A DNA stretch of 64,000 bases from Ferruginibacter sp. Its GTDB lineage: Bacteria > Bacteroidota > Bacteroidia > Chitinophagales > Chitinophagaceae. This document shows positions 51,793-60,955 of this stretch, piece after piece. The notes under the pieces were generated by a model that saw only the letters and a list, made by a program, of their open reading frames with translations, did no database searches and was not told the DNA's origin. A program made the translations under genes and the position numbers. Numbering within the stretch: the stretch's first letter is position 1; every line of letters begins with the position of its first letter. The stretch spans positions 310,001 through 374,000 of the forward strand of contig JAOQAK010000052.1 in the NCBI GenBank assembly GCA_025963635.1, given 5' to 3'.

Positions 51793-53826
51793 ATGGAAAA
51801 TAAAGTATCCGTAACTAACAAGGGTGTTGAATCGTCCGGATTGGCTAAGGACTATAAAGAAGCAATTGCGGAGTATTTATGGAATGGATTTGATGCTAAT
51901 GCTTCAAATGTGACAATAGAGTTTCAAACAAATGCAATAGACACACTTGACAGTTTAGCTATAGTTGATAATGGAGATGGAATAAACTTTGAAAACTTAA
52001 ACAACACCTTTGGAAATTTTCTTGACTCAGTTAAAAGCAATTCTTTTCAGCGATCGTCATATGCTCATGGGAATAAAGGAAAAGGTAGATTTTCTTTTGC
52101 GGCCTTTGCCGGTAAAGCGGTCTGGAAAACGGTTTATAAGGATTCGGCCAGTAATAAGTTGCTGGAATATGATATCGCTATTACCAAAAATAAAAAAGAA
52201 GTATATAAGGATGAAAATAAAAAGGTTTCGGCCAAGAAAATTACTGGCACGACAGTAATCCTACAGGATTTGTTTGATATAAGCGCATATAGTTTGAAAG
52301 ATGACGAGTTTAAGGAATACCTGGCAAAAGAGTTCGGCTGGTTTTTATTTTTGAATAAGGATTTAGACTTTTCCTTAAAAATTAACGACCAGGAAATTGG
52401 ATATAAGCATCTAGTTGCTGATAACGATATGGTAAATCTGAAGATTAAAGATGCTCATGAACAAGTTCACCACTTCAAAATAACCTATATACGATGGTCT
52501 CAAAAAATTGGAGACAAATTTTATTTTTACCTGCTCAATTCCAATAAAAGAGAAATCGCAAAGGAATTAACTTCTTATAATAATAATGCAATTGGCTTTT
52601 ATCATAGCTTTTACATTGAGTCCGATTTTTTTGATTCTTTTAATCCCGCTAATGCTGAACAAAGCGGAAACTTATTTGAGCATACAAAGGGCAACCCAGT
52701 CTACAAGACGTTAATGAATCGGCTGCAGGAACTTGTAAAAGAAAAGCAGAAGAATTTTCTTCGCGGTGATGCAGCCGATCAACTGATTTTAAAATATGAG
52801 CGTGAAGGGGTATTACCTAAGTTTAGAAACAACCGGTACGACCAGGAAAGAAAAAGTGATTTGATCGAGATTGTGAAGACCATTTATTGTATAGAACCAA
52901 AAATTTTTCAAGGACTAAATAAGGAACAACAAAAGATAAGCGTTGGATTTATCAATCTATTACTTGACACAGAAGAACGCGGCAATGTAATAGAACTCGT
53001 AGGCCAAATTGTTAATATGTCTTCCGAGGAAAGAGAAGAACTATCTACTTTACTAAAAAAGACAACTATTAGTAAAATAGCGCAGACCATTGGGCTAATC
53101 GAAAATCGTTACAAAATAGTTGAATTACTAAAAACGCTGGTTTTTGATTTAAAAAAGTTTACCAATGAACGAGATCATATTCAAAAAATAATAGAGGGTA
53201 ATTATTGGCTCTTTGGTGAACAATATCATTTAGTATCAAAGAATGAAGGATTTGATAAGTTGTTAAGTCATTACATAGCTATTATAAATACAGCGAAAAA
53301 ATCTGGACTTAAAACAAAGATCAATGCAGAAGAAAAAAACAGGCGGCCAGATATTTTTATTTGCCGGAAACATAGTGTTCCGGATATTTTGGATGATGGA
53401 AACGAAATGGAAGAAAATGTTGTAGTAGAACTTAAAAGACCAACAGTTGATATTGGAAAAGAACAACTACGTCAAATAGAAGACTATTTCGAAGTAATTA
53501 TTAATGAGGATGCTTTTAATTCACAAAAAAGATTTTGGAAATTTTATGCGATCAGCAATAAAGTTGATGAGTTTACTAAGAACCAATATGTGGCTTTTAA
53601 GGACAAGGGGAAAAGGTTCTTAGTAAAGGCAGTTGCTAACTATGAAATATATGCAATGACCTGGGATGATATATTTTTAAGTTTTAGATTGCGGCATCAA
53701 TTTTTACTTGAAAAATTGGACTTTGATAAGAATGTTCTTCGTGAAGAATTAAAATTGAAGGGGATAGATTTTTCTAAAGATGAGGTCGCTGTCATAACAG
53801 CCAAAATAATTAATATTTCTGCTTAA
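51793..53826 (+). CDS. GHKL (Hsp90/MutL-like) ATPase fused to a PD-(D/E)XK, Shedu-like nuclease domain
   Basis: This is a 677-residue protein. The ATPase motifs are clear: EAIAEYLWNGFDANAS (N box, Asn31), IVDNGDGINF (DxGxG at 59-63) and HGNKGKGRFSF (92-102), the lid of MutL/MORC-type ATPases. The middle is helical with a long coiled stretch (residues 400-480, EEREELSTLLKKTTISKIAQ and after). The end has IQKIIEGNYWLFGEQYHLV, RRPDIFICR (about 518) and VVVELKRPTVDIGKEQLRQIEDY (about 542-564), the D...ExK nuclease core arranged as in DUF4263/Shedu proteins. The combination suggests ATP-gated DNA cleavage. It has its own promoter and is probably a single-gene defence system. Confidence 0.85.
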   Translation: MENKVSVTNKGVESSGLAKDYKEAIAEYLWNGFDANASNVTIEFQTNAIDTLDSLAIVDNGDGINFENLNNTFGNFLDSVKSNSFQRSSYAHGNKGKGRFSFAAFAGKAVWKTVYKDSASNKLLEYDIAITKNKKEVYKDENKKVSAKKITGTTVILQDLFDISAYSLKDDEFKEYLAKEFGWFLFLNKDLDFSLKINDQEIGYKHLVADNDMVNLKIKDAHEQVHHFKITYIRWSQKIGDKFYFYLLNSNKREIAKELTSYNNNAIGFYHSFYIESDFFDSFNPANAEQSGNLFEHTKGNPVYKTLMNRLQELVKEKQKNFLRGDAADQLILKYEREGVLPKFRNNRYDQERKSDLIEIVKTIYCIEPKIFQGLNKEQQKISVGFINLLLDTEERGNVIELVGQIVNMSSEEREELSTLLKKTTISKIAQTIGLIENRYKIVELLKTLVFDLKKFTNERDHIQKIIEGNYWLFGEQYHLVSKNEGFDKLLSHYIAIINTAKKSGLKTKINAEEKNRRPDIFICRKHSVPDILDDGNEMEENVVVELKRPTVDIGKEQLRQIEDYFEVIINEDAFNSQKRFWKFYAISNKVDEFTKNQYVAFKDKGKRFLVKAVANYEIYAMTWDDIFLSFRLRHQFLLEKLDFDKNVLREELKLKGIDFSKDEVAVITAKIINISA

Positions 53827-53879
53827 CAAAACCGATTTTTGAAGTTTAACATTAAAGCACTAATCCACAAAAGTTAAGA

Positions 53880-54015
53880 AACTTTAGATTGCTGCTGAAA
53901 CATTTAACGAGAAAATAGAAGAGGCCTTAGGGCTTTTTTTGGATTGATTACTTACAAAGATAGCACCTGTATATTTAATAAGAAGTCGGCAGCCGACGCC
54001 GATGAGGACACCGGC
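53880..54015 (+). repeat. Trace of a fourth cassette 3' end
   Basis: GATTGCTGCTGAAACATTT, AACGAGAAAATAGAAGAGGCCTTAGGGCT matches the end of gene C and the terminator (GAAACGGTTGACGAGGAAATAG, AAGAGGCCTTCGGGC) with losses. The following sequence keeps only scattered parts of repeat R. Confidence 0.45.
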
Positions 54016-54131
54016 CACGGGATAAAAAATATTAAATTGAGGGATTTGTTGGCTCACAAACATAGCAGTAGCGCAGAATACAATTAAAATAAGTTGTGAT
54101 ATAATACATTAGATTTAGTGAAACATCAATT

Positions 54132-54525
54132 ATGAAAAGATCATAGTCGCTGCAGTGCTCTTACTGTTACGGCGCAAACAAAAGAACAATTAGGTGATGG
54201 ATTTCATAATAACATCCTGTTCCTGGCGATGAGCCTAATCAAGGACAACCTTGAAAAACATCTGGGTAATATTATTGAAAGCACCGACACATAGAATGTG
54301 TACCAGGTAAAGGGGCATGACAGGGACGGCGACTGCGAACCAATGATCATTGTAAGGAAAGGCAATACTGCTTTTTATTCGGCAAACTATAGAAGGGACT
54401 CAGTTGCAAGTTTGACAGACTGGCTTGCCTTCTATTCTATTAGGCTGGAGCAGCATGAAAAGAGCTATAGCGCGGTGCTGGTTGAGAGGACAAAACCAAG
54501 GCAAAAAAGGATGTGTAATACTTAA
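54132..54525 (+). pseudogene. Decayed gene for a small exported protein
   Basis: Read across two frameshifts, the start would be a signal peptide (MKKIIVAAVLLL, then TVTAQTKEQLGDGF). The frame TAQTKEQLGDGFHNNILFLA ... NIIESTDT ends in a TAG at 54292, then continues in the same frame as NVYQVKGHDRDGDCEPMIIV and LTDWLAFYSIRLEQHEK to 54525. At least two frameshifts and one nonsense codon are needed to explain it, so it is not functional. Family unknown. Confidence 0.55.
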
Positions 54526-54903
54526 TCTTTCACAGGATAGGCACCTAGTTGCCACTTTCAGGATCAATGGGAACTTTTGATGTATTGATCATCGTAAGTT
54601 ACCATTAAGGCATATATCCCCATTGTTTTTTTAGGGTCCACAACTAATAATAAAAATTAATATTATAAGATGTTGTAGTGAAGCTGCGTCTTAGTACCAG
54701 CCGCAGAGACCGGCCTTCTGGCTGTTGTAGAGCTTGTGTACGGAAAATCGAAGTATCGCTTATTGTGATCTTTTTGCCCTGTTATGAAGGTGTAATCGAT
54801 AGCAAGTGGCCAATAGAGATACCTGCCACATCAAAAAAAGAAAACTATTTATTAAATGGAGAGCAATAAGTATAAATTTGCTATATTTTGATCAATTACT
54901 CTT
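54526..54903. other. Intergenic; upstream region of the methylase operon
   Basis: No gene is supported. TATAAATTTG around 54872-54881 contains a possible -7 element (TAAATTTG) 23 bases before the methylase ATG, without a clear -33 partner. Confidence 0.4.
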
Positions 54904-56145
54904 ATGAAAGGACGGAAATTAGCTAATACACTTTTGGTAAAACCGAATAAAATACTTCTCCCAATCTATTTAACCGCAGATATACCACACATTATTAAAT
55001 ATATGGGTTCTAAAAAACCTATCATTAATTTTATAACTAAAGCAATTGATACCGTACATGTCGAGGGCAATTGGGTGTGTGATCTTTTTTCTGGTTCATG
55101 CTCTATATCTGCAGCACTGCGAAAAAGATATAATTTTATTTCTAATGATATTCAAGCTTATTCTGAAGTGTTAGCAAAAACTTATTTTTCTGATTTATCA
55201 ATGTACGATTATGATGAATTAGAAATACAAATAAATGACTCAGCGCATATCCATGTAGCCTGGTTTAAAGAAAATTATCCAGTCTTATTTTATGACTATT
55301 CTTTTGTTGATAGTGTCCAGGAATATCAAAAAATTGAGTTAGCTCAACGAAGTTTATTTGCAAATGAAACTTTTAATTCAGATTATCATTTGTTTGCTAA
55401 ATATTACTCAGGTACTTACTGGTCCTTTGAGCAGTGTGTATGGATTGATGCATTAAGGAAAACGGCAGATAATTTTATAAATACACCTATTTATTTTGCA
55501 ATGCTATCAAGTATTATGTTTGCAATGTCGTATACTACTCAAAGCACGGGGCACTTTGCACAATATAGAGATGGGAATTCCGAAGAATCTGTAAAAAATA
55601 TTATATATTATCGTCAAAAGAATTTCTTTGAATTCTTTACTCGGAAATTCAAACAATTACTAGGGAGTTTAGATAATTCTCTTAAAAAGCTGGACACAAA
55701 AACTTTGGATTTCGAAAAATGCTTAAATAGTCTACCCCTTGGGTCTACTGTCTATGCCGACCCTCCATATGCGCCTGTTCATTATTCACGGTTTTATCAT
55801 GCTCTTGAAACACTTGTAAAATATGACTTTCCTAAAGTTGATCATAAAGCCAGATATAGGACAGATAGGCATCAATCTCCCTTTTCCCAAAAAAGTAAGG
55901 CTCTTGAAGCTTTTGGTACTTTATTTAGTGGAATAATAAAAAGAAAAGCTCAATTGGTTCTAAGTTATAGTGGTTCCGGTGTGGTTGAAATATCTAAAAT
56001 TATTGATTTGGCAAATAAAAAGTTCGACCTAGATAAATATGAAATTACAATCGAAAAACTTGAATATAAACATAGTACCATGGGAAGATTCGATGATGCG
56101 GATAGAGATGTTATTGAATATTTACTCATTGCAAAATTAAAATAA
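54904..56145 (+). CDS. DNA adenine methyltransferase (D12/Dam-type)
   Basis: This is a 413-residue protein. IIKYMGSKKPIINFI is the usual start of D12-class methylases, VCDLFSGSCSIS (D60-S65) is SAM motif I (DxFxGxG form with Ser for Gly), NDIQAYS is motif II, and YADPPYAPVHYSRFYH (DPPY at 286-289) is the catalytic motif IV. The 33 residues before YMGS are extra; an internal start is possible but lacks support. Target sequence unknown. The gene ends 1 base before the DGQHR gene, so they are one operon. No restriction nuclease is visible beside it. Confidence 0.88.
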   Translation: MKGRKLANTLLVKPNKILLPIYLTADIPHIIKYMGSKKPIINFITKAIDTVHVEGNWVCDLFSGSCSISAALRKRYNFISNDIQAYSEVLAKTYFSDLSMYDYDELEIQINDSAHIHVAWFKENYPVLFYDYSFVDSVQEYQKIELAQRSLFANETFNSDYHLFAKYYSGTYWSFEQCVWIDALRKTADNFINTPIYFAMLSSIMFAMSYTTQSTGHFAQYRDGNSEESVKNIIYYRQKNFFEFFTRKFKQLLGSLDNSLKKLDTKTLDFEKCLNSLPLGSTVYADPPYAPVHYSRFYHALETLVKYDFPKVDHKARYRTDRHQSPFSQKSKALEAFGTLFSGIIKRKAQLVLSYSGSGVVEISKIIDLANKKFDLDKYEITIEKLEYKHSTMGRFDDADRDVIEYLLIAKLK

Positions 56146-56146
56146 T

Positions 56147-58348
56147 ATGCTACTCTTTCCTGACATTAAAAAATTAAAAACATCATGGACTAAATATGAT
56201 TCAGTTCAAGTTTTGGATGTTGTAACAAGTAATGAAGAAATTGAGCTTTATAAAAAAGGTACAAAAACAATCAATGAACCGACTTTACGTGCTTTTTTGG
56301 GGATAAATGATCTATCAGATCCAACTCCGGAATACTGGGAAAAAATTCAACTTTATCCAGATCAAAAAAGATTGTTTGCATTACTTGCGGCCATATTTAC
56401 CCATTATCAAAATATAGAGAGTTTTGCTCAATATTCCAGTTCTAATATGAAGGGAGTGTTTAAGATGGAGAGTGGTAAACAGTTTACCAATTTAAGGAGC
56501 GCTCTTGTTGAATCTGGTGCTGCTTTAAACAGTTACCGAAGAAAAAGTGAAGTACCTTACGACCTTACACCTTTATATGAAAAAGGGGAAGTAGGTTTAT
56601 TGTTTAAAGATTTACTGAAAGACAGGTTAAATCATATTGGATGGAACGGTGAAAATTTTTATGAAGTATGTTACAATAACGATTTTCATAAAGTATTAAG
56701 CTTGTCAAAACTAGAGTTCGAGAAATGGCTCGATGGAAATGCCCTAATCGAAAGCAAATTAACTTATCAATTAACCCAATTAAGAAATTACTCTGAAATT
56801 AAAACCTATAAGGTAAATCAATGGTTGAAAGAATGGGATAGTATCAATTTTTCCGTACAAGAAATGCGTAGTAAGCCCAACCCTTACTTTTTGATGTTCA
56901 AGATTGATGCGAGATTACTGAAAAGGTTGTCAGATGTTCATCGTCGGAGCAGTGATGTCGACAGATCGCAAGGCGACCCTGCCTTACAACGGACACATAA
57001 GCAAAGCAGATCAGAAGAGATCCATGATTACATTCATGGTGGATTTCCATGGTCTACGATTTCTAAGGCACAACAGGATTCAAACGAATATAAGGACTTA
57101 AAGATGCCAGGGATATTGCCAACAGCAATAATTGCAAACATTCTTGGACCTGGTTCCAGCAGAGGAAAAAATTCCTTAAATATTACTGATCAAATTACGA
57201 TAAGTGATATCGAAAGCGATTTTCCATCGATTTCCTTACCAAATGGAGTTTTCGATGAGGCTTGGGATCCCGCACTGAAACCAATCGAAATTATTGATGG
57301 GCAGCATAGATTATGGGCTTTTGATGAAAAGGAAGATTTAGAGGGCAATTATGAACTCCCTGTTATAGCTTATATCGATTTAGATCGAGCTTGGCAGGCT
57401 TATTTATTTTATACTATAAATATAAAACCGGTTAAAATTAATACTAGCCTTGGATATGACCTTTATCCCTTACTTAGAACACAAAATTGGCTGGAAGGTT
57501 CTAAAGACGGTTTGTTATTTTATAGGGAAAATAGGGCTCAAGAATTGGTGGAAGCGTTGTGGATCTACAAAGAAAGTCCATGGAAAGGTCGTATTAAGAT
57601 GATTGGAGAGGGTGATGGAAATATTAGTCAAGCGGCCTTTGTAAAGGCAATAACTAGTTCGTTTTTAAAAAAATCTGCAGACAAAACCCAGAGAGGGATG
57701 GGGGGGTTGTTTTCAGATGTCATAAGAAAAGAAACGAAATATCAAATATTAAATTGGAATAGAACTCAACAGGCGGCCTTTCTCATTTTAATATGGGATG
57801 TGATAGCGGAAAAACTTTATGAATATATTGATAGGGACGACACAAAAATAGGTGAACCTATTTGGGCAAAAAAAATTAGGGAATTCGAGGACGAGAGCGA
57901 TATTGTAGAAGGCCACCATCCTGCTTTTACATCAAAGAATTCCTTTTTATCTAGAGATCAGGGGGTAAGGGGTATATTAATGTTTGCTAACGATATGTTT
58001 TTTTCAATAGCAATATCTGAAGATTGGGATTTAAACGAATTAACTTGGGATGATGACCTTGATGATAAATCTATTCAACAAGAAAGTATTGATCAAGCTA
58101 TTATAGAATTTAAAAAGCATAAAATATATTCATTAATAATTGCTTTTGCCATAGATATTATTAGGATTGATTGGCGAACAACTATGGCTGATTTTTCTGA
58201 TAAACCTGAACAACGTCTTCAACAAATGCGGTATAAAGGAGGAAGTGGATATTCTGAAGTATGGAAAGATTTGATAGATGTTTTTTCAACTTCAGAAAAT
58301 ATCGAGTTAAAAACCAATTCTTTGCAACTAGCTCAATTTATTAAATAG
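56147..58348 (+). CDS. DGQHR-domain protein (DndB/ParB-like) of the methylase operon
   Basis: This is a 733-residue protein. IEIIDGQHRLWAFDE (DGQHR at 384-388) is the signature of the domain found in DndB and in other modification-linked proteins, followed by LPVIAYIDLDRAWQAYLFYTIN, which has the usual strand and VN/INxxx turn. The N-terminal 250 residues and the C-terminal 250 residues (WDVIAEKLYEYI, GVRGILMFANDMFF, IIAFAIDIIRIDWR) are helical and unassigned. Its size is twice that of DndB. It may sense or regulate DNA modification, or bind DNA directly; inference only. It begins 1 base after the methylase and ends 7 bases before the next gene. Confidence 0.8.
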   Translation: MLLFPDIKKLKTSWTKYDSVQVLDVVTSNEEIELYKKGTKTINEPTLRAFLGINDLSDPTPEYWEKIQLYPDQKRLFALLAAIFTHYQNIESFAQYSSSNMKGVFKMESGKQFTNLRSALVESGAALNSYRRKSEVPYDLTPLYEKGEVGLLFKDLLKDRLNHIGWNGENFYEVCYNNDFHKVLSLSKLEFEKWLDGNALIESKLTYQLTQLRNYSEIKTYKVNQWLKEWDSINFSVQEMRSKPNPYFLMFKIDARLLKRLSDVHRRSSDVDRSQGDPALQRTHKQSRSEEIHDYIHGGFPWSTISKAQQDSNEYKDLKMPGILPTAIIANILGPGSSRGKNSLNITDQITISDIESDFPSISLPNGVFDEAWDPALKPIEIIDGQHRLWAFDEKEDLEGNYELPVIAYIDLDRAWQAYLFYTINIKPVKINTSLGYDLYPLLRTQNWLEGSKDGLLFYRENRAQELVEALWIYKESPWKGRIKMIGEGDGNISQAAFVKAITSSFLKKSADKTQRGMGGLFSDVIRKETKYQILNWNRTQQAAFLILIWDVIAEKLYEYIDRDDTKIGEPIWAKKIREFEDESDIVEGHHPAFTSKNSFLSRDQGVRGILMFANDMFFSIAISEDWDLNELTWDDDLDDKSIQQESIDQAIIEFKKHKIYSLIIAFAIDIIRIDWRTTMADFSDKPEQRLQQMRYKGGSGYSEVWKDLIDVFSTSENIELKTNSLQLAQFIK

Positions 58349-58355
58349 CATAAAT

Positions 58356-59729
58356 ATGCAAGCATTTATTGATCGGGCTTCGGGCATTCCAGTTTTAGAT
58401 GGGGCTAAAATGCTAAAATCAACTTATTTAAGTTTGGGTTTATTAATTGACAATGTGAATCCATTAGCCATTGATTCAATAAGAGCTATCGACAGTCATT
58501 TTAGTGGTAGTGTATTATCAAAAGATCAAATTAATACCTACTTAGCATCTTCTGTTTTATTACATAACTTGGATTCGTGGGCTTATCTATCCCATGCAAT
58601 TGATAGTTTGCTAAAGGGGAATCCGGGTATTGCACTTCATTTGGGATATTATTCAGAACTAAGAGCATCAATGTCGTTTTTAGCTTCTGAGGGTGTTGGG
58701 ATTTTTAACCACAGACATATTTGCGTTGACAAAGATAATGCCATCATCGCCAATCCAACGATATATATCAATAGAAATGGGCGGTCAATTAAAAAGGGGG
58801 CAGGGACCCATCAGTTCGTTTGGGATTCAATACAAAAGTGGACAGATTCTTCAATTAAACCTGCTGATAATGATATACTGCAAGTTTTCAGTGTGAAAGA
58901 TAAATCTTTTCTTGAATGGACGACAGCATTTCCATATTCGGCGTCTGTAAATGCAAGAATAATTTTAAAAAAATGGCTTTCTAAATGGAACTCCGATGTT
59001 CGTTTTTTTAAAAATGATAGAGATACAAGAAACAACGTTAGTTATCGACCTCAAAGATTAATACCAGGTACTCAACTTTATTCCCTGCCCCAAGTTATTG
59101 ATATACTAGGGTCATTTTGGGAACTGATGGAACCTGATCAGCTGAATAAGTTTCAACTATTGGATAAATATCTTCTTCGTGTTTTTTTGCAAGAATTGTA
59201 TAGTTTTCTTCCGGCTTCCATTAAACTTCAAGAAAGTTTGGAATCTGTTATTAAAAGAACATTAAGTAATCTTGGATTGAGTCACGAGCAATCCTTTATA
59301 GATTTTTTAAATGACACAAGTCCTATTCAGCATAATCTATTTATTGAAGCAGAAAAAGAGGCAATAGATCGAAGCTCAAAAGCGGTTAATGCCCTATCTG
59401 TTATCGCTCGTGCAACCCTAATGTTAAGAGTGTCAACTGGCACATCTAATCTTCTGTTGTCAAAAGCAGGGATTCAAAAAGATGATTTAGCTTTTTTATT
59501 TGAGCGTTTTGGTGTGGAAAGTGGTTTTTGGAATCCAGGAAGTGCTCCTACAAATTTCGATTTTTTGTGGGATGAGATAAAAGATCATATTGATGATACC
59601 ACTACCTGGGTATCAAGAAAAAATCCAAATTTGTGTTTGTCGGAAATTTATTCTGATGAAGTAATGCCGCTTTCATTAAATTATTTTTCTCAATTTCATA
59701 GGGCAGCTCTCTGGGGACTTGCTAAATAA
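58356..59729 (+). CDS. Hypothetical third protein of the methylase-DGQHR operon
   Basis: This is a 457-residue soluble protein, mostly helical, with no motif I recognise. Features visible: LASSVLLHNLDSWAYLSHAIDSLL and ALHLGYYSELRASMSFLASEG (about residues 65-115), in a form reminiscent of HEPN-like or cofactor-free helical cores; FVWDSIQKWTDSS and FHRAALWGLAK at the end. No transmembrane helix or signal peptide. The 7-base gap to the DGQHR gene makes co-expression likely. It may be the effector or a partner of the modification system; no activity is claimed. Confidence 0.75.
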   Translation: MQAFIDRASGIPVLDGAKMLKSTYLSLGLLIDNVNPLAIDSIRAIDSHFSGSVLSKDQINTYLASSVLLHNLDSWAYLSHAIDSLLKGNPGIALHLGYYSELRASMSFLASEGVGIFNHRHICVDKDNAIIANPTIYINRNGRSIKKGAGTHQFVWDSIQKWTDSSIKPADNDILQVFSVKDKSFLEWTTAFPYSASVNARIILKKWLSKWNSDVRFFKNDRDTRNNVSYRPQRLIPGTQLYSLPQVIDILGSFWELMEPDQLNKFQLLDKYLLRVFLQELYSFLPASIKLQESLESVIKRTLSNLGLSHEQSFIDFLNDTSPIQHNLFIEAEKEAIDRSSKAVNALSVIARATLMLRVSTGTSNLLLSKAGIQKDDLAFLFERFGVESGFWNPGSAPTNFDFLWDEIKDHIDDTTTWVSRKNPNLCLSEIYSDEVMPLSLNYFSQFHRAALWGLAK

Positions 59730-59778
59730 CTGATTTCGCTATGAATTAAATTGGGAAATGATCAAGTAATACATAACA

Positions 59779-60636
59779 TTGAAAACTTCCTTATCATATT
59801 TACCTCAAGTTAAGCAAGATCAAATCCTGCAAGTAGTTGATATTATCAAAGAAGTTGCCAATCCTGAAAAAATAATTTTGTTTGGTAGTTATGCAAAAGG
59901 CAAATACGTTGAAAGCAAATACACAGGGCGAGACGGGATTATTTACGAATATATAAGTGATTATGATTTTCTTGTAGTTACAAAAAATAATATGGTCCAG
60001 GTTTACGAACTTGATGATCAAATTACAACTCGTGCAGAAAAAATTCAGCCAGCTATAAATGTCGAAATACATGAAATTGATTATATTAATGAAGGGTTAG
60101 AATTCGGCCAATATTTTTTCAGTGATATTGTTAAAGAAGGAGTTTTACTTTATGATACTGAAAAAGTTCAATTTGCCAAGCCAAAGGAATTATCTATAGC
60201 TGAAAAGAAATTGATTTCTCAAAGGTATTTTGATCTTTGGTATCCAAAAGGGGTTAGTTTTCTTGAGATTGTTACGTCGTATGTTTTAAGAAAGGATCTC
60301 AAAATTGCAGCTTTTCTATTGCACCAGGCCGCTGAAAGCTTCTATTATGCTACATTATTGGTATTTACGGAGTACAAACCTAAAACGCATAGCCTTAAAA
60401 AATTAAGAAAGCAATCCAAAATTTTATCTCAAGAATTATTTCTATTATTTCCCATTGAAAAAAATAAAGCAGAAAAACACCTGTTCGATTTGCTAAAACG
60501 CGGTTATATTGATGCCCGTTATCGCATTGATTATTCTATTACGGAGGAAGAATTGAAGAGTATAGTAAACCACCTAGAAAAAATGAAGGTTGTTGTTGAT
60601 GAAATTTGCAGAGAGAAAATACAATCATTTAAATGA
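59779..60636 (+). CDS. Nucleotidyltransferase-HEPN fusion protein
   Basis: This is a 285-residue product with a TTG start at 59779. ANPEKIILFGSYAKGKYVES (GS at 36-37) and ISDYDFLVVTKN (D61, D63) form the minimal nucleotidyltransferase (MNT) active site; a roughly 10-residue insert lies between the two. Residues 140-285 are a HEPN domain (LKIAAFLLHQAAESFYYATLLV, LLKRGYIDARYRIDY). In toxin-antitoxin pairs MNT AMPylates or modifies HEPN; here both are in one chain, and the RX4-6H ribonuclease motif is not obvious, so the HEPN part may be non-catalytic. It is 49 bases after the methylase operon and convergent with an HTH gene. Confidence 0.85.
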   Translation: MKTSLSYLPQVKQDQILQVVDIIKEVANPEKIILFGSYAKGKYVESKYTGRDGIIYEYISDYDFLVVTKNNMVQVYELDDQITTRAEKIQPAINVEIHEIDYINEGLEFGQYFFSDIVKEGVLLYDTEKVQFAKPKELSIAEKKLISQRYFDLWYPKGVSFLEIVTSYVLRKDLKIAAFLLHQAAESFYYATLLVFTEYKPKTHSLKKLRKQSKILSQELFLLFPIEKNKAEKHLFDLLKRGYIDARYRIDYSITEEELKSIVNHLEKMKVVVDEICREKIQSFK

Positions 60637-60643
60637 TCAATGA

Positions 60644-60955
60644 TTATTTATTCTTTTTCATCGTTTTTTTAGATTTAGCCTTAGAACTCTTATCTATTTT
60701 TGAACCTGATAGTTTGAGTGCCTTTTCTGGGAAAAATGCTTGAGGTGACATATTAAAATAGTCTGCTAAAGCATTTACATGTGTCATGTTATATTTCGCT
60801 CGAGTATTTGGACTTTCTATATCACCAATATAAGACCTTGAAACTTCCAATATGTTTGCGATATCTTCTTGAGTAATTTTCTTATCACTTCGAAGTTTTC
60901 TTACAAAATCTATGACATATTGTTCTATTGGACTTATATGTTCTTGTACTTTCAT
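60644..60955 (-). CDS. Xre-family HTH regulator
   Basis: Start chosen at 60955 (MKVQEHISPIEQYVIDFVRKL); a start 4 codons earlier is equally possible. The 103-residue product has an Xre helix-turn-helix (KKITQEDIANILEVSRSYIGDIES, with SRSYIGDIE as recognition helix), a LNALADYF-type last helix and a Lys/Ser-rich tail (KSSKAKSKKTMKKNK). Genes convergent to a modification locus with such regulators are often controllers, but no operator can be identified. It ends 7 bases from the NTase-HEPN stop. Confidence 0.85.
   Translation of the reverse strand: MKVQEHISPIEQYVIDFVRKLRSDKKITQEDIANILEVSRSYIGDIESPNTRAKYNMTHVNALADYFNMSPQAFFPEKALKLSGSKIDKSSKAKSKKTMKKNK

Noticed and set aside
54678..54869. 63-residue frame upstream of the methylase
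   Set aside because: GTG start, Cys/Arg-rich and without any family character; likely chance.
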